64,000 nt of DNA. Source: Paracentrotus lividus. Its lineage: Eukaryota; Echinodermata; Echinoidea; Camarodonta; Echinidae. The translations under genes were made by a program, and so were the position numbers. Location: the NCBI GenBank assembly GCA_940671915.1, contig CALNVZ010003426.1, positions 4,811,814 through 4,875,813 of the forward strand. Direction: 5' to 3'. Positions within the stretch are counted from its first letter, which is position 1, and each line of letters begins with the position of its first letter. Positions 41,698 to 55,179 of this stretch are shown in pieces. The notes under the pieces were generated by a model. The model was not told the origin of the DNA and did not search any database. It saw only the letters and a list, made by a program, of their open reading frames with translations.

Positions 41698-42427
41698 GGG
41701 GGGGGGGGGGGTTGAATCAACCCCCCCTGAGATCCTGCGGCCGCCGATCGCGCGAACGCCGCCAAATTTTGCACAATGGTATGTGTGCAATGTAATCTAC
41801 AAGTTAGCATCGTTAATTTTCCTGAAATAATGTTATTTTATTTTATATCAATTAATTATTGTTAATTTATGCATAATTTATTCTTTTTTGCTCTAATTTA
41901 CTAAATAAAGCTCCTAGAATGCTAAAATTTGGTCTAAATATTCTTGTTACGCATTCCCAACAATTGTACTTGAAAAAAATTCGGTATCAAATTATTTTCT
42001 TATGTATTTTATTTTGTTTTACAATTTTCTTATGTATTTTTTGTTTTTCTTTGTTTTTTGGTCAAAATTGATTGCAGAATCTTTTTGAAGCATAATTATG
42101 CTAAAATAAATTGATTTTAGCCAGTGCAAGTGAAAATAATCATATGATTATGAATTACATGAGAAAAATCTATTTGCATTGACTTTGTACAACAAAATCA
42201 CGTTTTTGAGCGGTTTTCGGTCTGACGGATATTTTTTGAAAATCGTGCAGCGTCGTCACCGTATGCCCGATTTTCGCGAAAACGATTTCAACCCCCCCCC
42301 CCCCCCCCCCCCCCCCCCGCGGCCTGATTAGGGTTAAGAGTTAAGAGACTTGTCAGACAGCCTGCATTTACAAAATGTTGCCAAATTTTGAATTAAAAAA
42401 TTTATTCAAAGTAAAAATGAACGGGAG
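41698..42427. other. Palindrome spacer, 730 bp, bounded by G and C runs
   Basis: The left boundary is a G run at about 41699-41711 followed by 'ttgaatcaacccccc'. The right part has a run of 28 C at about 42291-42318. Between them is AT-rich single-copy-looking sequence with no ORF of note. The spacer is not itself inverted, except that both edges share a 'ggggttgaa' / 'ttcaacccc' motif. Confidence 0.7.
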
Positions 42428-42935
42428 ATTTCCACTTGGATATCATAAAATCTGTTGGTAGAATTTCAATGTAAGCATCAATTGCATTAGGGTAAAGAAA
42501 GTTCATGTTGGTATTACTTTCCAAGTAAATTTAAATGGAGCATTATTTCTTATTTTTCTTGTCTTAGACATTAGTGCCTTTATAATCCAGGGGAAGGCTG
42601 TCGTTACAGACAGTGGCCGACGTCAAGCCTTCAGGAAAGGCTTGACAAAGGAGACCCTGCTAACAAGCCTCCTTAGTCATCTTAGGCCAGGAAGCCCTGG
42701 CAAGAGGAAAGGCCTGTAGGAGAAGGATGGCCCGCAACAAGGCCATCCTGATAAAACTGAACGCTTGGACACTGCGTGCAGAATATATGGTGTGCCAGCT
42801 GAGAAGAGACGGTGGCATTCAAGATGATGAGACTGTACATAGACTCATATTGTAGAAATAAATACAGGGCCATGCAAAATAAAGAATACAGTAACACATA
42901 AAATCAGATAACACTAACAATAACAGGAATACGAG

Positions 42936-43418
42936 ATGTCCAACATGGATCCCTTATCGTGGAAGGATGGCGATGACTTACGTACAATGGCTGATTACGA
43001 ACTTGAACCGCGGGATCCTCTCATCGACATCGCTGATTCAGTAAATCGGATGGCCACAGCAGTGGAGCGATTGAGCCATTTCTTTTCAAATAATAGTAAT
43101 GTTGAGGATATCCCAGTGGCGCGCAGACCAGTAGGCCTACAGGTGACGAAACCAGTCACTATGGTAGCGCCTGAGCGCAAGGGCAGCAACAATGTAGTTG
43201 AAGAACATGCTAGTAATGCAATGATAGGAAAAGTACATGTTCTTACGTCAGCAACGATGGACTGTTACGGACATAGTGCAATTCTTCTTCCAGGAAGAAT
43301 TTTACAAACAGCTTCTGTGTCAGTTAGTGAAGACACTACGCTGGCACACAGCAATTGTACTGGTCGGATTCAGATTCTGATTCAGAATTCTGATTACCGA
43401 AAGTGTACCTTCTTGTAA
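42936..43418 (+). pseudogene. Best-preserved 160-codon ORF, gag-like position
   Basis: It reads MSNMDPLSWKDGDDLRTMAD, YELEPRDPLIDIADSVNRMA, TAVERLSHFFSNNSNVEDIP and PVTMVAPERKGSNN. In the left arm (41130-40942 minus) an extra A in 'cgaaaaccag' breaks it after LQVTK, so here the right arm keeps the longer frame. Start and length are plausible for a small structural or gag-like protein preceding the integrase-like segment, but no CCHC knuckle or capsid motif is visible. The last 30 codons run into text shared with the VEFWQQ exon. Confidence 0.4.
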
Positions 43419-43439
43419 ATGTTTTCCTTCTGTATAAAG

Positions 43440-43780
43440 GTGATCAGGCATAAAACTGACCTGGCATATGGCCCTGCTGAAATATTCCTGACAAAGAACG
43501 AATATCAGAACCAGATGTTTGGGATGCAATGATTGAAAGCAGGGAGAAGCAGCCGACCGGTCATTGTTGAAAGCTCTGTACATATGAGCGAGTAGAGCGC
43601 CTCAACCGTGATATCAATCGACAGGTGTGAGTGTATTTAAGCAACTCTTCATTGAGTTAAAGAGGAAGAAGGAATCTTTAATGCAGATAGCAGCACTGAT
43701 CTGTTCTGCCCCAACATACATTTTGCCCAAGGTCACCAGCATATGGAAGAATTAAGAGCTGGGCACAAGTCACAGCATCT
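43440..43780 (+). pseudogene. Integrase-like segment (right-arm partner of 40322-40693)
   Basis: Same sequence as the left copy, but here the frame is broken by small indels (for example 'cagatgtttgggatgc' against 'cagaatgtttgggatgc', and 'acatatgagcgagtag' against 'acataatgagcgagtag'). Confidence 0.5.
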
Positions 43781-44028
43781 TAACGGAAGGGAACTACACT
43801 CAAGTTTAGCCGTTTTTCCGAACCTTTACCTTCTTCAAAGTAATCAAGTGATGAAGGCCCACATCAAGGAATTTCAGCGATGAAGTCCTGTAACCTGGAG
43901 ACCTAAGGGGCATTTCCTTCTAATCTTTAATGACATGACTGCCAGCATTTGACATGTTCTCGGGCACAAAACCGACCTGGCGTATGGCGCTCCTAAAATA
44001 TGCCTACAAAGAATGAATATCTGAACCT

Positions 44029-44568
44029 GGGGTGATTCACTAACAGCTAAAATTAATCCCAAATGGGATAAAATCAATTTTAGGATCTACATCAATCCTA
44101 AGAACGATTTCAATTTTAATCGCTGATTCACTAAGCTGTTTGGGATCAATTTTGCTGCTAAAATTGATCCCAAATCTAGAGCGGTCGTGCACCAACTTTT
44201 AAGCATTGACTTTGTACATAACCCTAATTTAATATGATCGCGCGCGTACATCATTAATTTCAAACGCATGCGTGTAGCGTAAATCTGAAATTTTGACTGT
44301 GACGTCAACAATGACAAGCATAATTTCAATGAGCCAATTCATTAACCTCATTCACCAGTCTTTTACAAAAATTTAACCTGTCGAAATAAATTTTCTGATT
44401 GGTTGTTGAGTGCGTTCATGAATATTCATATATCTGAGCTAAAAATTAATCCCAAGCTAATAGTGATTTAGTGAACCAGTGAGTAAGGATTCATTTTAAC
44501 TGGGATTGAAATCAATCCCAAAATCGCTCTTAGGAACAATCGCAGAATCTGTTAGTGAATCACCCCCC
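44029..44568. repeat. MITE family B, right-arm copy
   Basis: Mirror of 39528-40073, 540 bp, same terminal 'ggtgattcactaacag' ends, with single-base differences. Confidence 0.88.
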
Positions 44569-45179
44569 TTGTCACGTACATCACACCGATTCACTGCAAT
44601 CCTAATCATCTAGATGTCATTAAAGGACTTTAAGTAGGTTTGATGTATAATGAATTTGAAAAAAAGAAGAACCCCATACATTTTATTGACGTGGTAAGTG
44701 ACAGCTCTTTTATGTATCCTTGTTTTTGTATTGATATCCTTTCCTATTTGTACTATGTTGTTCTTTCAATGCTTGTCTGTAAATATATAACTGGATCATC
44801 AGTGAGCTCAGTTACCCAAAATGCCACATACATGTAAAAAACATTCCATAATTGAAATGTTTCACAGCCATACAACACCTGGAAAGTCCAGCAGAATAAT
44901 GAATTCGTTTGTTTGAGTAGTGTGTCCCCCTAGCTCTTGGGCTTGGGGTGGAGATCCTTGATCTTATGCTCTAACCCTAGGGGATGAAGAATGCTCTGTC
45001 CTACTGGCTAGTGGTAGGCAGAGCTAGAGATTGCCGTAGGGGTCTTGCAATAATGTACTGATTTAAGCGATCACTCAATAGCCGTGACTCCACGGTCGAC
45101 AATCTCTATTGCACGCAACATTCCAAAAGAATATAAGACTTTAAGTCGACACTGACAAGAAGAAGATACTTGAGAAACT

Positions 45180-45550
45180 CGTGTGTTGCCTTGATTTCAA
45201 CTGTATCATAAGACTTGAAAGTGGAGCGCTAGGGAGCTAGAAGAGAATGCAATGTAGCTGTGACTCAATGGTCGATAATCTATATTGCACTCAACATTTC
45301 AACTGTATCATAAGATTGAAGTGGAGCGCTAGGAGCTAGAAGAGAATGCAATGTAGCTGTGACTCAATGGTCGATAATCTATATTGCACTCAACATTTCA
45401 ACCGGATAATAAGACTTGAAGTAGAGCGCCAGGAGCTAGAAGAGAATGCAATGTAGGTGTGACTCAATGGTCGATAATCTATATTGCACACAGCACTTCA
45501 ATCGCATAATAAGACTTGAAGTAGAGTGCTACGACCTAGAAGAGAATGAA
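45180..45550. repeat. 100-bp array, right-arm copy
   Basis: Mirror of 38544-38896. Spacing is slightly irregular (98-101 bp) because of small deletions such as 'ataagattgaag' for 'ataagacttgaag'. Confidence 0.85.
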
Positions 45551-45848
45551 TGTGGCCGTGGGAGACTGGACAAACCTTCAGCTTCAGGAGTGGTAAAACC
45601 CTTGTACTCCCGCTACCCGACCCTTGTGGATGATGAAGAAGATGTAACCCTACCGAAGAATGGCAACCTCAATCATGACGGATGCTCAGCCTCGATTATG
45701 AGTATCAACTGTGGAATTCTCTGGTCGGAGTGGAGTTGCTGTCCGCAAGAACTCAGGACGGACCCGACGGAGCAGCTCGGTGACCTGTGATCCGGCATTA
45801 GAGCCTAGCTGTCAGCTAAGGGGATACACAATGGATCCGGACCCTAAT

Positions 45849-46490
45849 TCAGTGTGTCCAAGAAACACTTTTAAAATGGCTAACCAAATACTAAATATTG
45901 GTTCGTGAGGGGGAAAAAGTATATGTAGATAATACTCATATCCTCAATTATTATTTGACACAAAAAAAGTCAGAAAATGATGTATGTATCAATGAGCACA
46001 CGCCACTTTTGTGAAGGACGCAAAAACAAGGCTGCGCAGGAATTCGCTATTCATTTATCACCTGCATATGGGCAGCCAAAAGGGTTAACATGAATAACGG
46101 CGTGAATTGGCTAACAAAGACAAATAAATGAAGATATTTAGGTGGTAAACCTTTTTGTTTTCATAATTATATTATTGATGGTTTGTTGTTTTGTATCTTG
46201 GTGTTTTTGTCTTTGTTAGCCGATTCACGCCATTATTCATGTTGCCCTTTTGGCCGCCCATATGAAGGGGGTAAATGGATAGCGAATTCCTGCGCAGCCT
46301 CGTTTTTGTATCCTTCACAAAAGTGGGCATTGCTCTTTGAAGCATGCATTATTTTCGGATATTTTGGTGTCAAATAATAGTTGACGATATGAGCTTTATC
46401 TACATATAAAAATTTCCCTCCAAGAACCATATATTTCTTATTTGGTAGCCATTAAAAAAAGTGTATAGTTCTTTCTGGGATACACTGTAT
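45849..46490. repeat. Foldback MITE family C, right-arm copy
   Basis: Mirror of 37600-38243 with the same 'cagtgtgtccaagaaac' and 'gggatacactgta' ends. Confidence 0.8.
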
Positions 46491-48149
46491 ATGAGAGGGT
46501 GTTGGGTGTGTTTGAGTGGGGTTAGGTTGAGAAGCACATTCCTGAGAGACCAGGTTTTAAATGCACATGATCATAGCATGTACAAAATGTACGGTTGTTC
46601 CATTATATTGAGATGTGCTTTTCATATAGCAAGTAGGGTAGAGCCACTGTTTCCTGTAAAGGAAAATTCAACTAGCAACCTTGGAAAACAGAACTTTAAA
46701 AAGTAGTAGGATCATCCTCCTCACCCTTAGAAATGGTGTCTAATAACTACAAATATCTTTGCATTATCATTTCTTTTTAATCAGACAAGACATCTATCTA
46801 CACAGTATGGAGAATTATCAGGAGCATCTACGGTGGGTTGTTGAGGAGTTGGGGAGAAGAGAGACCTGTACAAATGAATGACAGCAAAAATGGATCAACG
46901 GTGAGCTCAGTCACTAGAAATGCTCTAACATTCATCCCCTTTCAATCAAAGAAATGTAGTCACACTATGCTGCATTGTAGAAATATCTCATACTCACACA
47001 ACCCCCTTGGAAAGTCAAGCAGGTTAATGCATTCTTTCAGAGAGGCTGGAGGCTGTATTAGACAAGTTGTGTCCACCCTAGCCCTTGGGTGGAAATCCCT
47101 ATATTGTTGTTGGCAACGAACTGGAGAATACTCTGTCATGTACAGTGGAAAAAGGAGGGGGGTAGATGTGTCAATATCAGAAGCAACTGAAATATGTTAT
47201 CTAGATTTTCATTTTTTGCTTTTGTTTTCTTGTTTTTTGGTGTAGATGAAATTTAGGCCACATAAGCTGAAAAAGACTGTTAATAAGGAATGAAAGGACA
47301 TACCGTACCTCTTTTCGCCCTTCGCAAATCATTGAAAATATTCCTTCATTTTTTCCTGCATACAAATAAAAGTTCTACTACCGCAGAAGATCAAGTCTTA
47401 CAATTGGGCTGGGTGTGGACAAAGGCAAAATATTGACAACTCATCCGCAACGCCAACCACATCAAAGGAACAAATATGCTTTAGAGTGCACCAGCCGTAA
47501 TGGTTGCATCATGGCAAGAAACTATCCGGGGGACATTAAACTACCTGTTAATGGGCCAAGACACCTGGTGGAGTATTAATGACCCCTCAGTCTCCAAGGC
47601 AGACTGGGGCAAAATATTGCCAACTAATCAGCAATACCAACCGCATCAAAAGAGTGGAATATGCTTTAGAGTGCATCAGCTCTAATGAACAATTCGATGC
47701 GATTTTCACCAATGAGTCTCCTGTCATGCTGGATAACTACTTAGCTTGATGTTTCCGTCACGCGCGATCCGGTGACAGGGGTCAGCCGAGGACGTCGATC
47801 GAACCAAGAGCAAACCATCCAGAACCAAAAACATAAGATTCATGTCTAGGCAGGAATCCTCCGTCGTGGTGCTACAAAGATTATCATATTTGACGGCATC
47901 ATGAGGAAGAATACACTGAAATACCTCGAGATGGAATACTTCTATTCATCCAAGAAAAATACTCAGAAGGACATTTTAAGAAAAAGAAGTGGTTTAGGGC
48001 AGGATGCTTTCAAAATGTGCATGTTAACAGGTGCCTAGTGATTACCAATCACATTACTTCAGCATTCGCTGCTTGTCACCAAGAGTTTCAGCTGTGAATA
48101 ATTACAATGCAAACACATTGCAGACGTTAGGCATGATAATGAGTCAAGG

Positions 48150-49780
48150 ATATATTTTGTCAAATCGCTTGTCAACTGAAATATCTATCTACTGTTCCAA
48201 GTATCTTTGGTTCCAGGGGGTAGAACCGACGACAAGAGAGTATATTACAAGTTTTTGAATATGTTGATACAACTTCAATTTTTAAAATGTTTCATAACAT
48301 ACCACCCAGGAAAATCCAGCAGAATAATGCTGTCATTTTACAGAGGCTGTTTACAAGTAGTTGTGTCTACTCCGGACCTTGTGCTCGGGGTTCAAATCCC
48401 TTGTATGGATTGTGTCGTAAACAGAGGGTGGAGAGTGTAAGAGGTAGGCAGATATGAGATGCTCGTAGGGATCTTGCCATTGTTGTGCTATAAAGAGATA
48501 TCAGGAGCAACGACATTGGGTGGTGAAGTTGAAGAGGAGAAGGGAGGGAGCGAAAAAGGTCATAATGTACACAAGAGGATCAATGCATGTCAAAAAATCT
48601 ACAATTGGATCATCAGTGAGCTCAGTAACACGAAATGCTCACATACATGTGAAAGACATTTACTCATTGAAATGTACCACATCGATACAATCCCTGGAAA
48701 GTCCAGCAGAATAATGAATTCTTTTGTTCGAGAGTTGTGTCCACCAGAGCCCTTTGGCTTAAAGCAGAAGCCCTGATATCAATATTGATGTCAACTGAAG
48801 GGTGGAGAATACTGTCCTAATGTCAAGAGGTAGGCAGATAAGCTGGAGATGGTCGTAGGGGTCATGCATTCTCTACTGTTTTTAAAGTGGTTGCTCAATG
48901 TAGTTGTGACTCAACTGTCGGCAATCTATACTGCACACAGCACTTCAATCGCATAAGGAAATGTTTTGTCAAATTGCTTGTCAACTGAAATATCTTTGTT
49001 CCAAGTATCTTTTGTTCCAGGGGGTAGAACTGACGACTAGAGAGTATATTACAAAGTTTTTGAATATGTTGCACAACTTCAATTTTAAAATGTTTCATAA
49101 CATACCACCCCAGGAAAATCCAGCAGAATAATGCTGTCATTTACAGAGGCTGGAGGCTGTTTACAGTAGTTGTGTTACTCGGACCTTGTGCTCGGGGTTC
49201 AAATCCCTTGTATGGATTGTGTCATAAACAAGAGGGTGGAGAGTGTAAGAGGTAGGCAAATATGAGATGCCTCGTAGGGATCTTGCCATTGTTGTGCTAT
49301 AAAGAGATATTGGGAGCAACGACATTGGGTGGTGAAGTTGAAGAGGAGAAGGAGGGAGCGAAAAAGGTCATAATGTACACGAGGTATCAATGCATGTCAA
49401 AAAATCTACAATTGGATCATCAGTGAGCTCAGTAACACGAAATGCTCACATACATGTGAAATACATTTACTCATTGAAATGTACATATCGATACAATCCC
49501 TGGAAAGTCCAGCAGAATAATGAATTCTTTTGTTCGAGGAGTTGTGTCCACCAGAGCCTTGGGCTTAAAGCAGAAAGCCCTGATATCAATATTGATGTCA
49601 ACTGAAGGGTGGAGAATACTGTCCTAATGTCAAGAGGTAGGCAGATAAGCTGGAGATGGTCATAGGGGTTCATGCATTCTCTATTGCTTTAAGTGGTTAC
49701 TCAATATAGCTGTGACTCAACGGTCGACAATCTATATTGCACACGCACTTCAATCGCATAATAAGACTTGAAGTAGAGCG
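48150..49780. repeat. 816-bp tandem duplication, right-arm copy
   Basis: Two copies in reverse order relative to the left arm. The copy near 49200 has more single-base losses ('gttactcggaccttg' against 'tctactccggaccttg'). Confidence 0.8.
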
Positions 49781-49859
49781 CTAGAACCTAGAAGAGAAGG
49801 CAAATGTAGCTGTGACTCAACAGTCGACAATCTATATTGCACTCACTCAACATTTCATC

Positions 49860-50070
49860 GAATTATAAGACTTGAATTGAAGCGCCAGGGGCTTGAAGAG
49901 AGTATAGATTTGATTGGGCCACTGAAGGAGACGCGGTCGGGTAACAAGTATGTACTCACCATCACCGATTATTTCAGTAAAAGGACGGATGCAGCTCCAT
50001 ACCGAACAAGAAGGACAAGACAGTGGCAGACGTATCGTATACAGTCAAGATGAGGTATTGTTATGAGCCC
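49860..50070 (+). pseudogene. Retroelement integrase core fragment, right arm
   Basis: Partner of 33960-34257. The frame is open for IDLIGPLKET and NKYVLTITDYFSKRTDAA, but a base missing near 50000 ('ccataccgaac' for 'cccataccgaac') breaks it earlier than in the left arm. Confidence 0.65.
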
Positions 50071-50427
50071 TCCCTCCTGTCCTCATTAGAAAAAAAAAGA
50101 TGCAATATGTTGTTGGAGCGTTTAATAATAATTCTGTTCCCCTTCTCATTCTTTTATCATTTTGAAAGATTATTCGGTGAGTCTGGCTCTAGACCTTGAA
50201 GTAAGTCTATCAATGTAAAAGGCATGCATACATTTCCTATCATAAATCTCAAAAGGACGAAGCAAGTAGAGGAGTAGTTACAAAACAGGGAGGGATTTGT
50301 TTTATTACATGGGGCGGTGTGCGGGAAATGCCTAAATCGTTGGAATTAACAAAGATGACACCTGCCAGAAGATGATACAGATTGTGTCAGTTTGATGATA
50401 TAGAGACAAAGTTTACCTTTTCGATGT

Positions 50428-50654
50428 TGCTTACAGGATTTTGTTTGGCTCACACATCATCACTGATCATGCCAGGAATTCTTCACAATACAAGAAATCG
50501 TCTAGTAACGCTGAGTGAAAGTGGTGCATCTGCAAAGGAGATTCGGAGAGCTCTCCATCAAGGAGGCATCGGATCACTCGTGGGGTTGCCAATCAAGCTG
50601 TCATCAAGCGATTTCATCTCACTGGAAAATCTGAAGAAACGGGAGACGAACTGA
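50428..50654 (+). pseudogene. Transposase-like HTH fragment, right arm
   Basis: Partner of 33230-33640: TLSESGASAKEIRRAL is kept, then the frame changes (LHQGGIGSLVGLPIK) where the left arm reads LIKEGIDHSWGANQAVIK. Confidence 0.5.
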
Positions 50655-52104
50655 GGGGCCAGGGGTACAGCCAGCATCTGAAGGAGTGGATTCATAACAG
50701 GATGCTGAAGGATGGTGAATTAACAGCTAGTGACATTAAAAAGAAACTTAGAAACATTACTCCCCTGTCTGTTAATTGGGCAAGATATCTGGTGAAGCGT
50801 CAATGACGCCTCAGCCTCCAGGCAAATATCAACCTGTCAAGTCACTTATCCGTAGGATCCATTCAATGACTTAAAAAACATGCAGTTTCTATACTTGAAA
50901 TGCACATTTTCTGTAAGGTCTTTCAAATATGTGTGAAATTGTAGGGGCCTACTTAAAAAAAGCAAAAAAATTTTTGAAAAGAAAAAGTGGTTTAGGGCGG
51001 GATTCTTTCTCAAAATTTGCATGTCAACAGGTGTTTGGTGATGTATTGCTGCAAGCAAAAATGGGATGCATTTTGAGAAGAAACCCTAACATCAAATAAA
51101 ATGTAACTACTTTTTGAATGAATCTTGTGAAGATCTAGGAAAGTTCAGAAAAATGGTTGTAAACAACATCGGATGCTTTTAGCAAAGAAATCCTCAATAT
51201 CAAATCAAATGTAAGTTTTTGAGCAAATAGATTCAATAACCTTTTTTCAAGGTACAGTGTTTGTGTATCCATGATCATATCAATCAGTTCTTCACAGATC
51301 ATAAAGATAACGTGACACTTGAATTAGAATTCTGAACTCTCCCTACTATAGCCATATCTTACTTTTTCTCCCCCCCATTCCCGCTGCTTTGTGTACTACT
51401 TTTTGTTCATATTTGTATTTTGTTTTTTGTACTTATTTCAGATAATTTTCTAAGTTATCTTTTCTTGTTTATTTGTCATTGATTCACTATGTGTATTGTA
51501 ATTTGGTGGCCCCTTTTATAGCTCTGCTCTCCGGGGTCACCAACATCATTGGAATTTCTTTTGTAAAAATGTAATTTTTAACTGTAATTGTGTATATTGA
51601 TGATGGTTGAAATAAATGAATTGAATTGAAATTGAATCTTCTGTAGATGTCCATCTATTGCCGTACCTTATGAATAGAAAGGAAAACAACCATGCTACAT
51701 TGCAAAATTCAGGACTGGTTCGGAAGGGGATGTTAGGTACTGCAGAAATATAATACAGGCATGAAAATTGCTTGGTGATAAAAACACTGAAAAGACTAAA
51801 AAAAAGCATTCATTTGAGGAGAAAAAACCCACTGATATCATACATTTAGAGAAAGAAAAAACTGAAATCAGCTGAAATGCTGAAAATTTTTATGCCTGAT
51901 AATAAGACAACTTCTGACAGTTACTTGTTTATTATAATTTGGATACGAAGGTACTTTCGAAAATTCCATAACTTGCAACTATTTTCTTCTCTTTTTGATT
52001 CTAATAATCAGTCGTTTTTCACCAGTCATATTAATCATCTTTCCTCTATCTTCCATAGATATGAACATTTACGTTTCTATCCTGCATAGGGCCCGATTAT
52101 TTGG

Positions 52105-52941
52105 GTGAATGTCACCTGGAAAACATGCGCTCATTTCGAACTGGTGCTGGGTGCATACATGGGCAAAATATTGCCATCACTTCCGCAATGCCATATGACC
52201 TCTAATGCCAACAGACGGAGAAAGCCTCGCAGAAAGCAATGTGTCACACGCGTGGCTACCCAAGACCAGTTTTACGTGGCACGGAGGTCTGACTGCGAGG
52301 TTGTGAGCACATCAGATCTGATAATGACACGATGCGAAAGGGTTAGTATATGATTCAGTTCATTTCTTTTATGATCAATTCACCCCTGCCGAGCAAAGAA
52401 AGAATGAAAACTAAAACGAATCATTTCCTTTTCCTCTTTGTAATAGTCTGACTTCAGTATTTGTACAAGCCTATGGAAATGACAGGAACCTATCAGCTTT
52501 ATTTTACACCTGTAGTCATAAATGGCACACAATTTATACAAATTGATTCTAATTTATCATTATTCTTCTCTTTCATTGCAGGCATATGACCTGTTGACCC
52601 CAACCAACAGAGAGAGCCTTGCGAAGTCAATGTGCCACAGCGTGCCACACAGGGGAATTATTATGTTGCCAGAAGGTCAGACTGCGAGGCTGTAAATACC
52701 TCGCAGCTTATCGTAGACATGTGAGAAAGGTTGTGCGATTAGTTCATTTCTTTAATGATCAATTCCACCCTGCCGAGTAAAAGAAAGAATGAAAACCAAC
52801 AACAATCATTTCTCTTCGAATATTCGTCAAGGGATGACCAAAAAAAAAAAAAAAACAAAAAAAAACAAATTGAGAAATGAAGCGAATAATCAAGATGTAT
52901 CTAAGATGACAACTAAAATGGAGAAATGAAATGCTGAAGAG

Positions 52942-52973
<32 letters not shown>

Positions 52974-54180
52974 TTATCACAACATACATCTTTGCTTACT
53001 GGACGTGTATCATACACAATTGTCATAATGTGTAACAGGAAAGTTTAAACTTGAGCGAACATTTGTCAAGGTATCATCAAGATCTATTAAAGACTAAAAA
53101 AAAAAAAAAAAAAATGGAGTTCTTCACAAAGTGAGGATTAAAATTATGTAAGTTGTAACACAAACTAAAATGAAACTTGTTGAGAATCTTATACACAGTG
53201 TAATGTCCCTGCAGATGTGTTTTCAAACTATTTATAATCTCATGCTTCAAATTCATTAAGGTGATGGTAACAGATATAATGGACCAATTCGAGGATTATG
53301 TAACAAAGTTGCGTGGGGGCAAGGAACACCAAAATCGCCTTTGAGCATAAAATCAAGGGCACTAATGCTTATAGGGAAGCCGGGTCTACTGAACTGATAA
53401 AACAGTGATGTAATCACCAAGGAGGAATGGAATGAGAATGTAACCAATACTGTAACAGAAACTTCTTGAGAATCTCATATTCACCGATGTTTACATTGGT
53501 TGTCCTCACAAGATGTGGAACGTGGTTGATGAAGCTGCAAGATTTCCCACATTCACATGAAGCTCTCAGGTCATGGTGAAAGTCGTCCGGGACCTCTACG
53601 CTAAGCTTCTTTGACGGACAGAGAATGTTCATCCAGAGGAACTGTGCCTTCCTGCCACAAAAGGAGATAAAGCCCGGTAAGGTCAGCCATTTAGAAGCAC
53701 ACCCCTCACACAGGACCTGTAGCCAGCGATAAGGGATCTGCGGCATGTGGCGCATGAAATAGAGGACACCGGGGGGCGGAGCCTGGCCAAGGCAGCTGCC
53801 AAGACAACTAAAGTTGGCCAGGAGCCCATTCTGTGGGCTGTCACACACTTGAAAGAAGGTAATTATGTCTCGAATGTTAAAGGGAAGTATATGCATATCT
53901 CTGAATGATAATTTGGGATGACAAAATTTTGTATGTGCTTTTCTTCTTTTCCTTTAGAAACCTCAGCCTGTGGACCTGTGGTGCATCTCAGGACGCCAAG
54001 TGGAGTTCTGGCAGCAGTTGCTCCAGCGAGTAACGTCCACCTGGCGGGGGGACGCACAATACAACTCAGACACTTCATGAGGTACGAGGCAAGTCCTCGT
54101 CTAGGAAGAATTTCACAAAGCGGCTTCTGTGTGGAAGACACTACGCTGGCACACAGCAATTGGTACTGGTTGGAGCAGTA
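52105..54180 (+). pseudogene. Right-arm copies of the repeated exon family (30-32 kb partner)
   Basis: In plus-strand order: variant exon 52105-52340 (VARRSDCEVVSTSDL), 50-codon exon 52582-52728 (acceptor 'cattgcag'), VTKLLGA exon 53262-53400, Myb/SANT-like exon 53513-53677, EIEDTEG exon 53730-53858 and VEFWQQLLQ exon 53957-54180. Most carry indels that break the frame. For example, the 50-codon exon has an extra 'cc' in 'cagcgtgccacacag', and the EIEDTEG exon starts '...acaccggggggcg'. Confidence 0.55.
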
Positions 54181-55179
54181 AATCTCAAGAAGACCAAGTA
54201 AAAAAAAATTAACAATCATAGGAAATGTACATCGTCACACCATTGCGCATTGTAGAAATATATCGTACTCACACAACCCCTTGGAAAGTCAAGCAGGTTA
54301 ATGCATTCTTTCAGAAGCTGGAGGCTGTATTTGAGAAGTGTGTACACCTAGCCCTTGGGTGGAAATCCTATATGTTGTTTGGCAACTGGAGAGTGGAGAA
54401 TACTCTGTCATGTGCAGTGGAAGGGGAGGGGGTAGATGTGTCAATATCAGGAGTAACTGAAATATGTTACCTTGATTTTTATTATTTTTTTTGCTTGTTT
54501 TTTGGGCGTGAATGAAATCTAGGCCTCCTAAGCTAAAAAAGATAATCATAAGAAATGGGAGGATTACCGTACATTCCATTTCGCCTCCCGCAAATCATTG
54601 AGAATTTGCCTACAATAAGTTTCTGCATAAAAATAAAAGTTGTACTATTGGCAGAATATCAGTCTTACAAGAGGATCTTTGTTTTGAGGGGAAAAAATCC
54701 AAAAGTGATGAAAGGGGGCATGGGAAAAGGACATGAGAACGGCCTTCCATGAGTTTGGCTGCCCTACATATCGTACCATGAATAAGTAGGAGAGGAGATT
54801 GGAGAAACCTTCAGCTTAAACACGTTCGTTCAAAACTGGGCTGGAAGCTTTAGAGTGCATTAGCTGTAATGAACATTTGATGATCAATGCGATTTTCACA
54901 GACGAGTCTTCTATCATGCATAGGACAATCATTAAAAAAAACATACTAGTTCATGGTGATTTACTATTGAATAGAAAGGACACATTTAGACACAACTGTC
55001 ATATAGACGTAGCTAACATACTTTTACTTGATGAATAATTAGTGTTGTTTTCATTTTATCATGCACAGTGCATCGTGACAAGACCTATCAGGAGGACATT
55101 CACCTGTTAATGGGTCAAGACGCTTGTGGAGTATCAATGACGCCTCAGTCTCCACGGCAGACTGGGGCAAAATATTGCA

